From Brevipalpus yothersi (Eukaryota > Arthropoda > Arachnida > Trombidiformes > Tenuipalpidae), in assembly GCA_003956705.1 (NCBI GenBank), contig QZCP01000252.1:1-64000 (forward strand): a stretch of DNA of 64,000 nucleotides, in the 5' to 3' direction. Under the pieces are notes generated by a model, which was given only the letters and a program-made list of their open reading frames with translations, had not been told where the DNA came from and ran no database searches. Of the stretch, positions 37,461-49,995 are shown piece by piece (position 1 is the first letter of the stretch; each line of letters starts with the position of its first letter). The position numbers and the translations under genes were made by a program.

Positions 37461-38079
37461 TGCTTTAATTCACCTTCTATCTAGAAAAATTATTTACCCT
37501 TAAATGTTGATCAACAGATTCTTCAACTACTACCTCAACAAATGCATACACCACACACGCACACCAGCACCAGCAAATCAAAACAATAATAATAATGAAT
37601 AGTGAATACAAAAAAATCTAGTCAACTGCTACTGCTGTACACCGAAAGAATAAAAAAGATGGCCTTGAATTAATTTAGAAGATGTGAGTATACGGTGAAA
37701 AAAATTCAATCTTGACAAATTTTGCAAACAATCAACTTGATTGAATCAAGATTATGTGATAAAGAGAGAGAGACAAAAAAGAGAGAGAAAAGCAAAAGAT
37801 GACAAAAGTTTGGGATTCAAAATCAAAACAATGTGCTTATCATTATTTCAATTTCCGTTTCCGGGACAGTATCTACCACAGAAGAACGCCTACTAGTGGA
37901 CATTTTAAACATCTGGTAAATAAATGAAAATATTTTTAGATTAGTTTATGATTAATCCATAGATTTTTCTCTTTATATAATTGTTGATGGAAGTGTCAAT
38001 CGTTACGTTGAGATTATTTTGAAGATTGAATTTTGTAATCATCCAGTTCTCATCACCACCGCCCATCATCTCAAACACA

Positions 38080-38790
38080 ATGTCACTCAGCGATGTGAGT
38101 ATACTTTTTGGTCTATTGCTTGACTCTGTTCACTATCAGATGGACATATGTTACCATCGTTGTTGTTGTTGTTGATTTGTTTTCAATTCTTTGCCATCTA
38201 CTTTGTAGATGTTTATTTGAGAGAGCATCTTGTCTGACACATTTATCACACCTTCATACCTTGATACTAATCATTGTTATTCTCTCTTTGGCGACAGGAA
38301 CTTAAAAAAGATCTTAATCATCTGATTGCTACAACCAAAGGATTACAAGCCATTATGATTACTGATAGAGATGGCATACCTATTATAAAAGGTATTTTGA
38401 TCTTGTATAAGATCACAACACTGGTTGTCTTTTCGGAAAATCAGCTGACGGTGATTTTATTTCACCATCATATTCTTGGTATCTTATCTTCTCTTCCTTT
38501 TTATCTTTTCAGCGTCGATTGAGAAACCTCCCGAGATGTCAACGAAACCGAATTTTCCTGCTATTGCTGGTGTTGCATGTGAACAAGCGTCCAAACTCAG
38601 TCTCGGTCGATGTAAATCAATAACATGCATATATGATGGATTCCAGATAATTCATTTCAATAAGCATCCAATTATGATCACTTTGATTGCCACTGATAAG
38701 GCCAATACCGGTCTATTATTAGCTCTTGAATCGCAGTTTGATCCAATCCTTGGACCGCTCAAGAAAGTTGTTCACATAAAATCCACCTAA
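38080..38790 (+). CDS. LAMTOR3: Ragulator subunit LAMTOR3 (MP1)
   Basis: There are three exons, 38080-38094, 38298-38391 and 38513-38790, with phases 0 and 1, giving 128 residues, close to the usual 124. LAMTOR3 is a roadblock-fold subunit of the lysosomal Ragulator complex, which anchors Rag GTPases for mTORC1 and scaffolds MEK1/ERK. Diagnostic stretches are Thr-Lys-Gly-Leu-Gln-Ala-Ile-Met-Ile-Thr-Asp-Arg-Asp-Gly-Ile-Pro, Lys-Ser-Ile-Thr-Cys, Ile-Ile-His-Phe-Asn and Ala-Asn-Thr-Gly-Leu-Leu. The first coding exon holds only five codons. Pieces of its last exon and 3' flank are duplicated at 46684 and 50727 in the F-box array, so this gene is the parent of those fragments. NACA is divergent upstream. 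Confidence 0.95.
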
Positions 38791-39700
38791 AACGCTTCGG
38801 ACTTTTATATCTATTGATTCCTGTTAAATTGTTGAAAAATTCTAATTCTATAAAATTTAAAATGTTCTCAAGTTGATACAGAATCACCTCGATCTGATAA
38901 CTTAAAATTGGAGTTTTATCAGTTTATTTTGTATATTCATTGTTCTCTTTACACTTTAGAGGTTCCAAATACTCTCGAACGAATGAGTTACTTGAAGTCA
39001 TTCAAATTTTCTCATACTCTTAATGGCTTCAAGATAAAATTTACCCCAATCTAAAAATGCTCATTGACTTGACTATCATTGGGGTTCTCCTATCAATCCC
39101 GCTATTTCATTTGTAACAGTAATTGAGCAATGAGGACTAGAGTGAGGGTCGATTTCAAGAGAGATAAAATTTCGGGTGTTGACATCTCCACGATTAGTCT
39201 AAATTTTCATGTCAATATTTGGCTAGTTGGATTATGATTCCAATAGAACTTCGAGGAGTGTTTTAATCTATTAACACTTACGAACTGCAAACTCGATCAT
39301 GTGCTGGGCGATTAAGGGTAGTGTGTTATCATCTGACAACTGTATGATCAGAGCACAACCTACCGCTTCTATGATCTTCATTCAAATTTTAGCGATCTTA
39401 TCCTTCCCCTAGAAAGAATAGTTCCTGCTAGACCTACATAAAAGTGTTCAGAAACGGAGATGATTTTATCCCACCGCTATACATTTACATGAATATTTCT
39501 CAACTTTCTGAACTCTGATCAATGAGTGAACATTCTTTTTGAGAGAGAATAGATAGTAAGAACTCGTACATCAAAAGGGAGGATGGAAAAAATCTGTACG
39601 TTGTGGATAGAACTTGTGGGAGGCTCTGGAATTCTGAGAGAGAGACAGAATATGGTGTTCCACTTTTCACGATAGAACGACCAGAAAATTGATAAAAAGT
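38791..39700. other. LAMTOR3 3' flank and spacer before 5S
   Basis: The first 200 bases are LAMTOR3 3' sequence that recurs downstream of both LAMTOR3 fragments in the array. The rest is AT-rich with no gene seen. The open frame over 39500-39757 on the minus strand is a shadow of the 5S gene. Confidence 0.6.
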
Positions 39701-39818
39701 GTCTACAACACCGGGGGTTCCCAAGTGGTCTCCCTCCCAAGTACTAACCCGGCCCAACGTTGCTTATCTTCAGAGATCGGACGGGATCTGGAGTTCTCAA
39801 CGTGGTATGGTCGTAGAC
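39701..39818 (-). rRNA. 5S ribosomal RNA, copy 4
   Basis: An intact 118-base 5S gene, identical by eye to the other three, on the minus strand with AAAAA on the plus strand just before it (T-run terminator). It lies about 0.9 kb upstream of the first plus-strand F-box gene and divergent from it. The decayed 5S at 43142 holds the corresponding place before the second F-box gene. Confidence 0.95.
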
Positions 39819-40525
39819 ATTAGAGAAAGTTTCTGATTTGCACGATATTCGAATGGTATTTAATTCAATCTATTGAGTCGAGTGTGTAGATGAAATTCCA
39901 TGAAGAAACCTGAAAATCACAAGTTCAACAGATTTCTCCTCAAGCAAATAGAATCATTCCATTTTTCATTCTGTGAAACAGTACCAGTGAGTTTATTGAA
40001 CATATGACAAGTTTGCTATACAAAGGCTAAAAATTTTTCTACAAATCGATAGTCGAACAGATAGATTGATGAGGAATTAAAGTCTCTGATAATTTCAAGA
40101 TACTCAGCTCATTGAATCGGCCAGACATAAATTTTTGCACCTTCTAAATCTATATTCCAAGGGAATCTATGATGGGATTCCCATTGAGAAAGCTGGAAAT
40201 TATAAGCTTAACAGATTTTCTCGCAAGGGAATAGAACTGAAAACCTAGAACAATTCCGCCCTGTAAGAGCAAGCTTAACGAATATCTATCGAACTAGAAA
40301 CGAGTTGGTCTTGAGGCTAAAAATGTCTCTGTGATTCAATAGTTTGACAAATTGATTTGAGAGCAATGGTAGCCTTTGATAACCTAAAGATAATCAAATA
40401 GCTGACCCATATTAGTTTTTGTAATTTCTCTTTGCTCGGTAATGGGATAGACTATTTGATTCAAATGCCCCAAACTATATGTTCTTAATTTAACTAGATT
40501 ACACTATGAGCAAACTTGACTAACT

Positions 40526-40567
40526 TGGCGCTACTGTTGCTTGTTTCCTTGGAAAAGTTATTGCGAC
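40526..40567 (+). promoter_or_regulatory. Conserved block upstream of F-box gene 1
   Basis: A block of about 40 bases, with TTGGCGCTACTGTTGCTTG then TTTCC and TGGAAAAG, lies about 165-200 bases before the start codon. Closely similar blocks occur before F-box genes 2 (43677), 4 (51357) and 5 (54804). It may be a promoter element or simply copied flank. Confidence 0.4.
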
Positions 40568-40728
40568 AAAAACCCGGGACGCCCACCTTTACTTGACATG
40601 TGAATAAAACAGTTTTTTAAAACTTGATAAAGTTTCGTTCTGAACACTGAAGCTGACTACATACATACCATCATTTTCATTCATTTCATCCATTCCATCG
40701 TGTCATTACATTATAGTCAGTGAGAAAA

Positions 40729-42223
40729 ATGGACGCTTTAATGCAGCCACCCATCATTGATAAAGTATTCGAATTCCTAAGTGTTTTGGATGTTGATCGG
40801 TGCCAATACGTTTGCCGAGTGTGGCGGAAAGTCGCTCTATCGATTCTCAAAAAGTGTCCACCTCTTGATTTTTGTCAATCAATGCTAAAATATCAGAGAT
40901 GGATTCCAGGTGAGAAATGAGGCAACACTTAGGCAAATCTGAGCGCTTGGGTGACAATTTCATGGTTTGCTAGGTGAAACACTATCAGACTGACTTGAAG
41001 TGTGCGAAATCCTGCCTAATCAGCTTTCTCTTGAATTCGTATTTGAGTTCCACTGATATTTTTATTTCTTATTTTCTTACTTTCCTCTAGAAGCTGGAGA
41101 TGAGGATGGTGAGAGACAATTGGAGGAAATTATCACAGAAAATCATAGGATGAACATGGAAGGAATCACCGACGATCTGGGTCCTCCCTGGCCTTCTGTC
41201 CTCTATTGGTACATGTGGAGAGGACCCTTCTCTGATCTACTACCAATGTCCAAAGTTGACCAAAATATTCAAGGTTTCTTGACAAGTGATGCTAAGTGTG
41301 TTGCAAGATTCTCCATTCTACTATACCTAGAAGGGTTGGAAAGTCAATTCATGAATGGTATCGTTTTCAATCATCCTACTGTAATCATCAGAATGAAGTC
41401 AAGATATGTTCTGGATGGTCCTATGACCCGTGAAATTGATAGCAAAATCAAGCCCCTCGAAATTGCCCACAAGGAGAAATTTCCACGATTGTCTTGCCAC
41501 CAGGATGTAATTTCATTCAATTCATACTTTGAGGGGTTGCACATCAATCGATACATTCCAGGAGTAAAGATAATAGTAACTGATTGGTCAGATAGTCAAA
41601 GTGCAAGACCAGACATGAATGACCCGAGGTTCCCAGTTAAATCTGTGTTATATTTTGCTACTTCATACGATGTATATGTTTCCAAGATAGAGGAAATTGA
41701 AGAGCTACTCAAAAACTCCTTAGCCAGACCAGTCTCTTCTGGAGGGGTACTTGCACCGCTTCATGAATCGTATTCTGATCTTATATCTTCAGATGAGGAT
41801 CATGTCTCGGACGGATCACACGATGAATCTTCAGAGAAACCCATCAGGCCAAAGATTTTCTTTGTCGGTCATGAGAGCGGCGAACCAAAAAGATCTTCGA
41901 TTATCACCCTGGCTTTCGCAGGTGAAAGAGTCAAATCAGCAGCTCATGACATCCTCTATGGATCAAACTTTGAAGAAAAGCTTGAAGAATTCAAACGTAC
42001 TCTTGATTTTCCAACTGATGATGGCCGAGTAGTGGGATTCATTTTAGAACGAGGGTACCATGATCAATTTGTAGGTCTGGATTCGAATTATTCATCGAGG
42101 ATTCCTTTGAAGATTAGGGCCCTTTTTCCATCTATTGAGACCTTAACAATTGCTTTCAATTTCTACCTCAACCCACCCCCTCTATATGAAGTCATGGTCA
42201 CTCTCCTTTTAATTAGAGTTTAA
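40729..42223 (+). CDS. FBXO22-like F-box protein, paralog 1
   Basis: There are two exons, 40729-40909 and 41091-42223 (GTGAGA...CTCTAG, phase 1), giving 437 residues. The F-box is at residues about 5-45 (Val-Phe-Glu-Phe-Leu-Ser, Cys-Gln-Tyr-Val-Cys-Arg-Val-Trp-Arg-Lys). Leu-His-Ile-Asn-Arg-Tyr-Ile-Pro-Gly-Val is near residue 210. The Ile-Ile-Thr-Leu-Ala-Phe-Ala-Gly block, near 328, resembles the Phe-Ser-Gly block of FIST_C in FBXO22. A Gly-Phe-Ile-Leu-Glu-Arg-Gly near 378 and a Leu-Phe-Pro-Ser-Ile segment follow. The acidic linker near residues 270-310 is variable between paralogs. It is very close to paralog 4, including Leu-Tyr-Leu-Glu-Gly-Leu-Glu. An AATAAA lies about 45 bases after the stop. 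An upstream in-frame GTG was not used. Confidence 0.87.
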
Positions 42224-42764
42224 TTTCCATTACTCTGTGGACTCTTATTGTAGTAAAAGTTGTACCATTGAATAAATTGAACGGTCACTGAGAATTTAAA
42301 ATTCATCATTCCTTGTTGACGAATTATGTATATCATTACAATGGAAGTTTGAGTAACTTCATGTTATTTCTCATTAAGCCTGAGGAGCATCATTACCAGA
42401 GCTTGTAAGACCAACAAACTTCTCGTTTAGCTATTCCATTAAGAGACTAATATCGTTGGACAATATGGATTCCCGATGGTTTTTTGGTCGAGAGAGAGTT
42501 TGTGTAACGTCATTTTATTGCTCATTAAGCCTGAAATGTGAGCTCATCACCACAGCTCTTATGGCTAACCAACTCTTGTTTCCGCCATTTAGAGACTCAC
42601 ATCGTTATAGAGTGTTGGTTTCCGGTTTGAGAGAGACAGACAGACAGACTGGTTGACTTTTTCATCGATAATTGTAGCAAGCAATTGATTGTATCGAATC
42701 AAACCACAGTGACTTGATAACTCACTTCAGAGAGGAGATAAATACAACCTATATTATTGTCAAA

Positions 42765-43055
42765 AAATGATAAGAAATTGATCGCTGTCAAATCTTTGAC
42801 ATGGTTCAGCATTAGGAATCGAGTTAACAAGGTATGTGGCTATTTTTGAGACTAGACCAGCTTGAACAGTGGGTAAAAAACACTCTCAAGTGTATTAAGA
42901 GCCACTCAATAGTCCAAAATGCAAGCATTCGAGTTCCAATTTTTTATATGATTCTCTTTTGATCACGAAAAACAAATCCTACAAAATTGCATAGCGGAGC
43001 AAGAAAATTCCGACGATTTTTGTATCACAAAATGATCAAGAAATTAGCTCTAAAT
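42765..43055 (-). pseudogene. IR remnant after F-box gene 1
   Basis: The minus strand matches the IR gene over about 58700-58960, from the second membrane segment through the Cys-Leu-Val-Asn-Ser region. Landmarks on the plus strand are TTGACATGGTTCAGCATTAGG and TCGAGTTCCAATTT. The match has small indels and lacks both ends of the gene. A close relative lies at 53693-53975. Confidence 0.75.
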
Positions 43056-43141
43056 AGAAGTTTAGCAAATAAATTCGTCTGATAACAAATCAAATCGAAG
43101 AAAAAATCACATATATTATCAATAAAAAAGTGAAAAAAAGT

Positions 43142-43258
43142 GTCTACAGCACCGAAGTTTTCCAAAATGTCACCTTACCAGGTATTACCCGGGTCCAACG
43201 GTGCTCATGTCAAAGAACGGACGTCATCTCTGGTCCTCAACGTGGTATTGTCATAGAC
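43142..43258 (-). pseudogene. Decayed 5S rRNA, full length
   Basis: A full-length but strongly substituted 5S copy: it keeps GTCTAC at one end and TAGAC at the other, but the control region reads GGTATTACCCGGGTCCAACGG on the plus strand, with many changes. It is in the same orientation as the intact copy at 39701. Loss of conserved bases makes expression unlikely. Confidence 0.85.
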
Positions 43259-43895
43259 ATTACCGATGTTATCGAATTAGGTTTATATTTTTAATGAGCA
43301 GAACATCCTATGTTGGTTCCATCAAGAAACTGAAAATGACGAGTTCAACATATTTTTTTCAAATGGGAATAGAATTGAGAACCCAGAATCATTCCATCAC
43401 ATGGAACAGTGAGAGCGAAATTATCGAATATTTTTCGAACATGAAACGAATTGATCTTGAGGCTAAAATGTTCCTACGATTCGATAGTTTAACAAATTGA
43501 TCGATGAGCAATGGTAGCCATGGGTAAGCATACGCTAATCAGCTGATTGACCCAATTAGTTTTTGCACATTTGAGATGGTCCATATGATTTATATGTTCT
43601 GGACATGGTATTCTTGATTAACAACTTTACTTGTAAATTAGATTACAATATGATCAGAAGATGGTGTTTGACTGATTTGGCGCTACTGTTGCTTGTGTCC
43701 ATGCAAAAGTTATCACGTTTTGCCTTGGCATGTGAATAAAACTTCATGATAAAAATTTCATCATGAAATTCTGTGTATGAAAATTCCGCTCTGAAAAGCG
43801 ATCAAACCCTGAAGCTAACTATACACACATCTCAGTCTCCATTTATCTCATCTGGTCCATTTCATCGTGTCATCACATTATAGCCGGTGAGGATA

Positions 43896-45489
43896 ATGGA
43901 TGCTTTGATGCAGCCACTCATCATTGATAGAGTATTCAAATTCTCAAGTGTTTCTGATGTTCACCAATGCCAATACGTTTGTCAAGTATGGCGGGAAGTC
44001 GCTTTACGGATTCTTAAAAAGTGTCCACCCATTGATATATGTCAATCAGTGTTCATTAAGCAGATATGGTATCCAGGTGAGAAATGAGACAATCTTTTTG
44101 CGAGTTTGACGGTTCAATGAGAATTGGGTAGTTTATGATTAGCTGGAAAAAAACTCATTTAGACTGGGTGGACATTCGTCTTGTCTTCCTATTCAGTATT
44201 TCTCTAATTGAAGATAAATCTCCATTCGAATACCACTGATATTTTTTTTCTCACTATCGACAATTTATCATCAAATTTATCAGGTGAGTGTTGACCATAT
44301 TAATTATCTGGTTACCTTTATTTTATACCTATCCTTATGCACAAATTTTTTTCCAGGAAAGCAAGCTAAAGATAAAGATGGCGAAAGACAAAAGAATGAG
44401 ATTCTAATGGAAAATCATAGAATGAACGTGGAAGGAAGCCCGGACAAGTATTATCCTCCTGGATCTACCGTCGTTTATTTGTACTTGAGGAGGGGGCCAT
44501 CTTCAGATTTACTACCGATGTCCAAGGTTGACCGAATTATCGAAGGTTTCCTGACAAGTGATGCTGAGTGTGTTGCAAAATTCTCTTTTCTACAATACAA
44601 TGAACGGTTGGTAAGCAGAATCATCAGAGGAATCACCTTTGATCATCCTACTCTACTTATCAAGACCGGATTGAGAAATGTTTTCAATGGTCCTTTGATT
44701 CGTGAATTCAATAGCAAAATCAAACCTCTTGATATTGTTCACAAGGAGAAATTTCCAGGATTGTCTTGCCATACAGATGCGTTTTCATTCCACTCATATT
44801 TTGATGGGTTCCACATCAATCGATACCTACCAGGAGTCAGGATAACAATCACTGATTGGTTAGATAGTCGGAGTGCAAAACCAGACATGAATGACCCGAA
44901 TTTTCCAGTCAAATCTGTATTATATTTTGCTACTTCAATCAATTACTATCATGCTAAAATCAAAGAAATCAAAAAACTGCTCGAAAACTCTCCATCTAAG
45001 CCAATCTTTTCTGGAGGTCCACTTAGATCGATTCATGGATATGAAGATCCCTCAGGTTTGGAAGAAGACTTGATGATTTTTGGTGACGAATATGACCAAT
45101 CTTTCAAAGACGAAATCACGACAACCATGTCCTATGTTGGTCCTAAGAGCAGCAAACCAAAAGAATCTTCGATTATCACAATAGCTTTTGCAGGAAAAGG
45201 AGTCAAATCAGCGGCTCATGACATTCTTTTTGAACGAAATCTTGAAGAGCAGCTTGAAGAATTCAAACGTACTCTTGATATTCCTACTGATGATGGTCGA
45301 TTATTGGGATTCATTTTAGAACAATGGTACCCTGATTATTGTGGATGTACTGACTCAAGTTTCTCAGCCAAGATTACCTGGAAAATTAAGGACCTTTTCC
45401 CATCTATCAAGATTTTACCAGTTTCGCTCGATTGGCGCATCAATGTTCCAATTGAGGTCATGGCCACTCTTCATTTGATTAGAATTTAA
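43896..45489 (+). CDS. FBXO22-like F-box protein, paralog 2
   Basis: Exon 1 is 43896-44076 and the last exon 44357-45489, both in phase 1, giving 437 residues. The F-box (residues about 5-45) has Cys-Gln-Tyr-Val-Cys-Gln-Val-Trp-Arg-Glu. The C-terminal part keeps Glu-Asn-His-Arg-Met-Asn, Phe-His-Ile-Asn-Arg-Tyr-Leu-Pro-Gly, Ile-Ala-Phe-Ala-Gly-Lys and Asp-Asp-Gly-Arg-Leu-Leu-Gly-Phe-Ile-Leu. The intron holds a composite CAG/GTGAGT site at 44281-44288, where paralogs 3 and 5 have a mini-exon, suggesting a lost mini-exon or a recursive splice point. The alternative of reading straight through that site would add a hydrophobic stretch and is less likely. The role is probably SCF substrate recognition. 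Confidence 0.85.
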
Positions 45490-46080
45490 TTTAATTTCTA
45501 CCGTTCAACAAACCATCTTTTATGTGAAAATTTTACCATTAAATCAATTGATTGAACGGTTACCAAAGAACTCACATTCAGCCTCCCTTGTTAGAGAACA
45601 ATACATGTACATGTAGATGATCGAGCCTATTGGAACCTTTCTCTCATTTCCCTTTCCACACCAAAACTTTGCCAATATGAATCAAGGATTGTCAGGTGCA
45701 TTAGTCTTGAGTTTAGTTGATTGGAAGAATCGAGTAGCAACCATCAGGCTGAATTTAAATAGTGTATATGCACCATCCAATCATTCACATACTGAAACGG
45801 TAATTTCTCCTTGAAATTCTGATTTTTCTGTAGAAATTGCACGGAATACCTGAGAAAAAGGAAAATCAACTCTAATATCTATTGAAAAACTTAACAATTT
45901 CTTTTAATTGGCGCCTCAATCCCGTATCTGGAGTTCTGGCCACCCTTCATTTGATTAGAGTTCAATTTCCAGTACTCATTGGACTCTACTTGTAATGGAA
46001 GTTGCACCATTGAATGAATTGAACCGTTCCGGAGAACCTCGATTCATCATTCCTTGTCAACCAGCAATTCATGATCGAGC

Positions 46081-46710
46081 CTATTGAAATCCTTTCCTTG
46101 TTTCGTGGAAGATATCAAGTTTCATTGAAAGAGGCAGAATTTTGCCAACACTAGCAGATGTTATGGAGCACGATACTTTTTTCTCTTCGAGGTTTTTGGA
46201 TAGATTTTCAGCATAAATTTCCGATATGAAAATGAAAAAGGTGATAATGACTGGTGTAAAACAAAAAAGTGCTGCTTTCAAGAAATATGACATAGATAAA
46301 GGAGCTAATTGTACTGAGTCTGCTGTATGGAGCTTATCTAAGCATTGTAGCTCAGCTCCATGGCCAACAATATCTTTGATCAATTGAGGTGAATGAAGGC
46401 TAGATTTTTAACAGTTTCCCAGTTCAAATTTTGCATACACACGAATGATAATCATTTGTCTGATTTTTATGGGTGTCAAAAGTAGGATAGAGGAACAGTG
46501 ATGGCTGGTGTTGAAAATGAAAATCCTGCTCTGAGGTGAACATGCCTCTTCAATCATTCCGATATCTCCTCTTTCACCCAGAAAAAGTTGTTGGACCTAT
46601 GAGTCTGTGTAGCTCATCGCTCCATTCTTCCATAGACATTTCAGCTGAGCGAAGCGGATCCGAAATTTCGTGTTCACAAGCGATTGTCAATAACATGCAT
46701 ATATGATGGA
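46081..46710 (-). pseudogene. IR C-terminal pseudogene after F-box gene 2
   Basis: The minus strand holds the last third of the IR gene, including Lys-Asp-Ile-Val-Gly-His-Gly-Ala-Glu-Leu and the third membrane segment Ile-Ile-Thr-Phe-Phe-Ile-Phe. The part at 46081-46383 is still open and nearly identical in protein to the intact gene. Upstream parts (46384-46690) are shortened: the segment around Phe-His-Phe-Tyr-Gln has lost bases. The ligand-binding and first membrane regions are absent. At its upper end it joins a LAMTOR3 fragment at the bases GCGATTGT. Confidence 0.85.
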
Positions 46711-47085
46711 TTCCAGATAATTCATTTCAATAAGCATCCGATTATGATCATTTTGATTTCCACTGATGAGGCCAATACCGGTCTATTATTATTATTAGCT
46801 CTTGAATCGCGGTTTGATCCAATCCTTGAATCGCTCAAGAAAGTTGTTCACATAAAATCCACTTAAAACACCTCGAATTTTTATATCTATTGATTTCTAT
46901 TAAATTATTGAAAAATTCTAATTCTATCAAATTTAAAATATTCTCGAATTGATACAAAATCATCCCGATCTGATAACCTGAAATTGAAGTTCTATGACTT
47001 ATTTTTGTATATTCAATGTTTAAGTTACCTTCTCTTTGCCCTTCAGAGGTTTCAAATGCACTCAAACGAATGAGTTTCCTGAAGC
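46684..47085 (+). pseudogene. LAMTOR3 last-exon fragment, copy 1
   Basis: This matches LAMTOR3 from 38614, inside its last exon, to about 38995 in the 3' flank. The coding piece, to 46866, is still open with a two-residue Leu insertion from an extra ATT repeat and a few substitutions. It lacks the first two exons and half of the third, so it cannot make the roadblock fold. It abuts the IR pseudogene. Confidence 0.9.
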
Positions 47086-47323
47086 CAACAAACATTTATC
47101 GAACTTGAAACGTGTTAGTCTTGAGCCTGAAAATGTCTCTGTGATTCAATTGTTTGATAGATTGATTGATGAGGAATGGTAGCCTTCGGGAAGCATAAGA
47201 TAATCAACTAGCTCACCCGATCAGTTTTTGCATTTTCTCTTGGCTGGCTAATCGGATAGACTATTTGATCTAAATGCTCAAAACTTGGTATTCTTAATTT
47301 AACTAGATTACATTATGAGTCAC

Positions 47324-47418
47324 CTGTTCTTGGAAACAAGCTTCCTGTGGCCCCAACCGATCCACAGAAAATCTCTTATCTAGAAGGTAGGTCACAAAAA
47401 GCTTGTTTCCAAGAACAG
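47324..47418. repeat. Perfect 20-base inverted repeat
   Basis: CTGTTCTTGGAAACAAGCTT (47324-47343) pairs perfectly with 47399-47418 around a loop of 55 bases that has a further short CTGTGG/CCACAG stem. It occupies the place where other F-box units have the conserved upstream block containing GCTTGTTTCC. Confidence 0.85.
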
Positions 47419-47497
47419 CTGACTTACAGAAAGTTTATAAGCTAAAAGAGATGGTTCATAGAGAACAAAAGAGAGAGAGGGAGAAAAAAAGATTAAG

Positions 47498-47498
<1 letters not shown>

Positions 47499-47555
<57 letters not shown>
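47499..47555. repeat. GA dinucleotide microsatellite
   Basis: A GA run of about 57 bases in the upstream region of F-box gene 3. It is not present in the other F-box units. Confidence 0.9.
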
Positions 47556-47559
<4 letters not shown>

Positions 47560-47850
47560 TTACATACATGTATATTGTTTCGAGAAATCATTTTCATCAT
47601 CTGTGATCTCGTTTGTCTATGATGATATTTTTCCATGAAAACTTCTTTCTGTGAAGCGTTCTTCTCTGTGACCTCATCTTTCTGTGAAACGGACACAGAC
47701 CGTGAATAAAACAGTTTTATTAGAACCTCGTGATTGAATTCTGTTCGTGAAATTTCGTTCTGGAAAACGATCGAACACTTGAGCTAACTATACACATATC
47801 CCAGTTCCTATTCTTTCCATCCATTCCATCTGGCCATTACATTATAGCCA

Positions 47851-49441
47851 ATGAGAAAAATGGATGCTTTGATGCAGCCACCCATCATTGAAAAAGTATT
47901 CGGATTCTTGCGCATTTTCGATGTTTTTCAGTGCCAACACGTTTGCCGAGTATGGCGGGAAGTCGCTTCATCGGTTCTTGGAAGACTCTTAAAAAAGTGC
48001 CCAGCAATCGATGAGTGTCAATCAATGTTCATTGAACAGGTCTGGGCTCCAGGTGAGGATAGTAGCAAATTTTCACTGATCAAGTAGCTTGAACGAGAAT
48101 TGTAAAGTTCATCAAACTTTCGAGAGAAGAATTCTGAGTACCTGTAAATAGGATATAATCGAGATGTATCTCTCCTTTTTATTAATTGCTTCTGCCTCTA
48201 ATTCTTTCTTTTCTCACTCTGGGCAGCACCAACAGCTATCTTAGGTGAGTCTGAATCCCATGAGTTCTTCTTCGTTTGAATCACATTTTCTTTGCATGAA
48301 TTTTCCTCTAGAATCTGTATATGAAGATAGCATGAGACAACTTGAGGAGATCATCACAGAGAATCATAGAATGAACATGGGAGGAATAATCGATGGAGAG
48401 GATCCTCTCGGTCGTCGCATTTACTTTTGGTACATGTGTAGAGGAGCATTTTCAGATCTATTACCGATGTACAAGGTGGACCAAAGTATTCAAGGTTTCT
48501 TGACAAGCGATGCTGAGTGTATACCAGGATTTTCCTTTCTGCAATATAATCAAGAAATGGAAAGCAGCCCCATCAGAGAAACAACTTTTGATCACCCTAC
48601 TGTACTCATTGGAATGAGGTCAAGAGATATCGAGAATTGTCATTTCCAACGTGAAATGCGTCCCAAAATCAAATTCCTTGATATTTCTCACGGAGAAAAA
48701 TTTCCAAAATTGTCCCTCTGTGGGAGTCATCATCATATTATCTCATACTTTGAAGGGTTTCACATCAATCGATACATACCAGGAGTCAAGATAATAATCA
48801 CTGATTGGTCAGATTGTAAGAGTGCAAGGCCAGATATGAATGACCCAAAGTTCCCAGTTAAATCTATGTTATATTTTGCTACTTCAATTGATGAATATAT
48901 TGCCAAGATAGAGAAAATTGAAGAGCTACTGGAAAAATCTGCAGTCAAGCCGATCTTCTCTGGAGGAATGCTCAGACAACCTAAAACCTTGCGTGATTAT
49001 AGCCCAGGTCGGAAGAGTTTCCCATACCCAGAAGAAAGGCTTGTTGGAATCCCACCAACGATAACACCAACGATATCATATGTTGGCCCTAAAAGCAGCA
49101 AACCAAAAAATTCTCCGATCATCACAATAGCTTTCGCAGGCGAAGGAGTCAAATCAGTGGCTTATGATATTATCTACTGCCCCTCTTTCGATATCCTGAG
49201 ATTGAAGCTTAAAGAATTTAAACGTACTCTTGATTTTCCAACAGATGATGGTCGAGTAGTAGGATTTATTTTAGAAAGATTGAACCCTCATCATGCTCCT
49301 TTTTCGTGGTTTTCCTCGGAGGCTTTTCATTTGATTGAATTTCTTTTTCCAGATATTAAATTCTCAACGATCAAGATTGATAAAAGCTATCATCATTCGG
49401 CTTTTGATGCAGATATCACTCTTTGCTTGATTCGGGTATAA
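47851..49441 (+). CDS. FBXO22-like F-box protein, paralog 3
   Basis: There are three exons, 47851-48052, a mini-exon 48227-48244 (18 bases) and 48312-49441, all joined in phase 1, giving 449 residues. The F-box is at about residues 8-50 with Cys-Gln-His-Val-Cys-Arg-Val-Trp-Arg-Glu. A four-residue insertion (Gly-Arg-Leu-Leu) precedes Lys-Lys-Cys-Pro. The C-terminal blocks match the family, including Phe-His-Ile-Asn-Arg-Tyr-Ile-Pro-Gly, Ile-Ala-Phe-Ala-Gly-Glu-Gly and Gly-Arg-Val-Val-Gly-Phe-Ile-Leu-Glu-Arg. The linker is Pro/basic rather than acidic here. It is closest to paralog 5, sharing long runs around Tyr-Asn-Gln-Glu-Met-Glu-Ser. The start could be the ATG at 47851 or, as in most paralogs, the one at 47860. 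Confidence 0.85.
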
Positions 49442-49938
49442 TTTACACCAATCAACAGACACTTCATCCCTTTGTCATGGAAACTTAACCACCAGATGAA
49501 TTTGATGATGACCAAAGAACTGGAATATATCATTCCTCGTTAACGAAGAATGCATGATCTAGCACATTGGAACTCTTCCCTTATTTCAGGGTAAACCATT
49601 GGACCGCTTATGGATACAGTAAACCAGAAATGTCGACTCCAAAAATACTGGAATGTGTTCCAAGAATTTTTCAATTTCATTCTTCGACTCCTATGAAAAA
49701 ATATGAAAAAATGACATAAAAATGAATGAATTCTATTTGATAATGAACTTCTTTCAATGACTTATCGTAGCGATGAAATTATGAGTGTGTCATGATCAGT
49801 GTGATTTGACGATGCGTTTAATGTTCCTTCCCTGGGACTAATGAATCAGGGCAAACAAAACATAAAACTTCAAAGGAATGGGAGATCCGTTTTCCATGTA
49901 AATAAATTTGAAATTGGAGATACTTGTTAAAAAAGGGT

Positions 49939-49995
49939 ATCTACCACACCGCGGTTCCCAAGTGGTCTGCCTCCTGAGAACTAACCTGGTCCAGA
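49939..49995 (-). pseudogene. Truncated decayed 5S rRNA
   Basis: About 57 bases match the 3' half of 5S on the minus strand (ATCTACCACACCG, GTTCCCAAGTGGTCTGCCTCC); the match fades afterwards. The same truncated form occurs at 57124, after F-box gene 5. Confidence 0.75.
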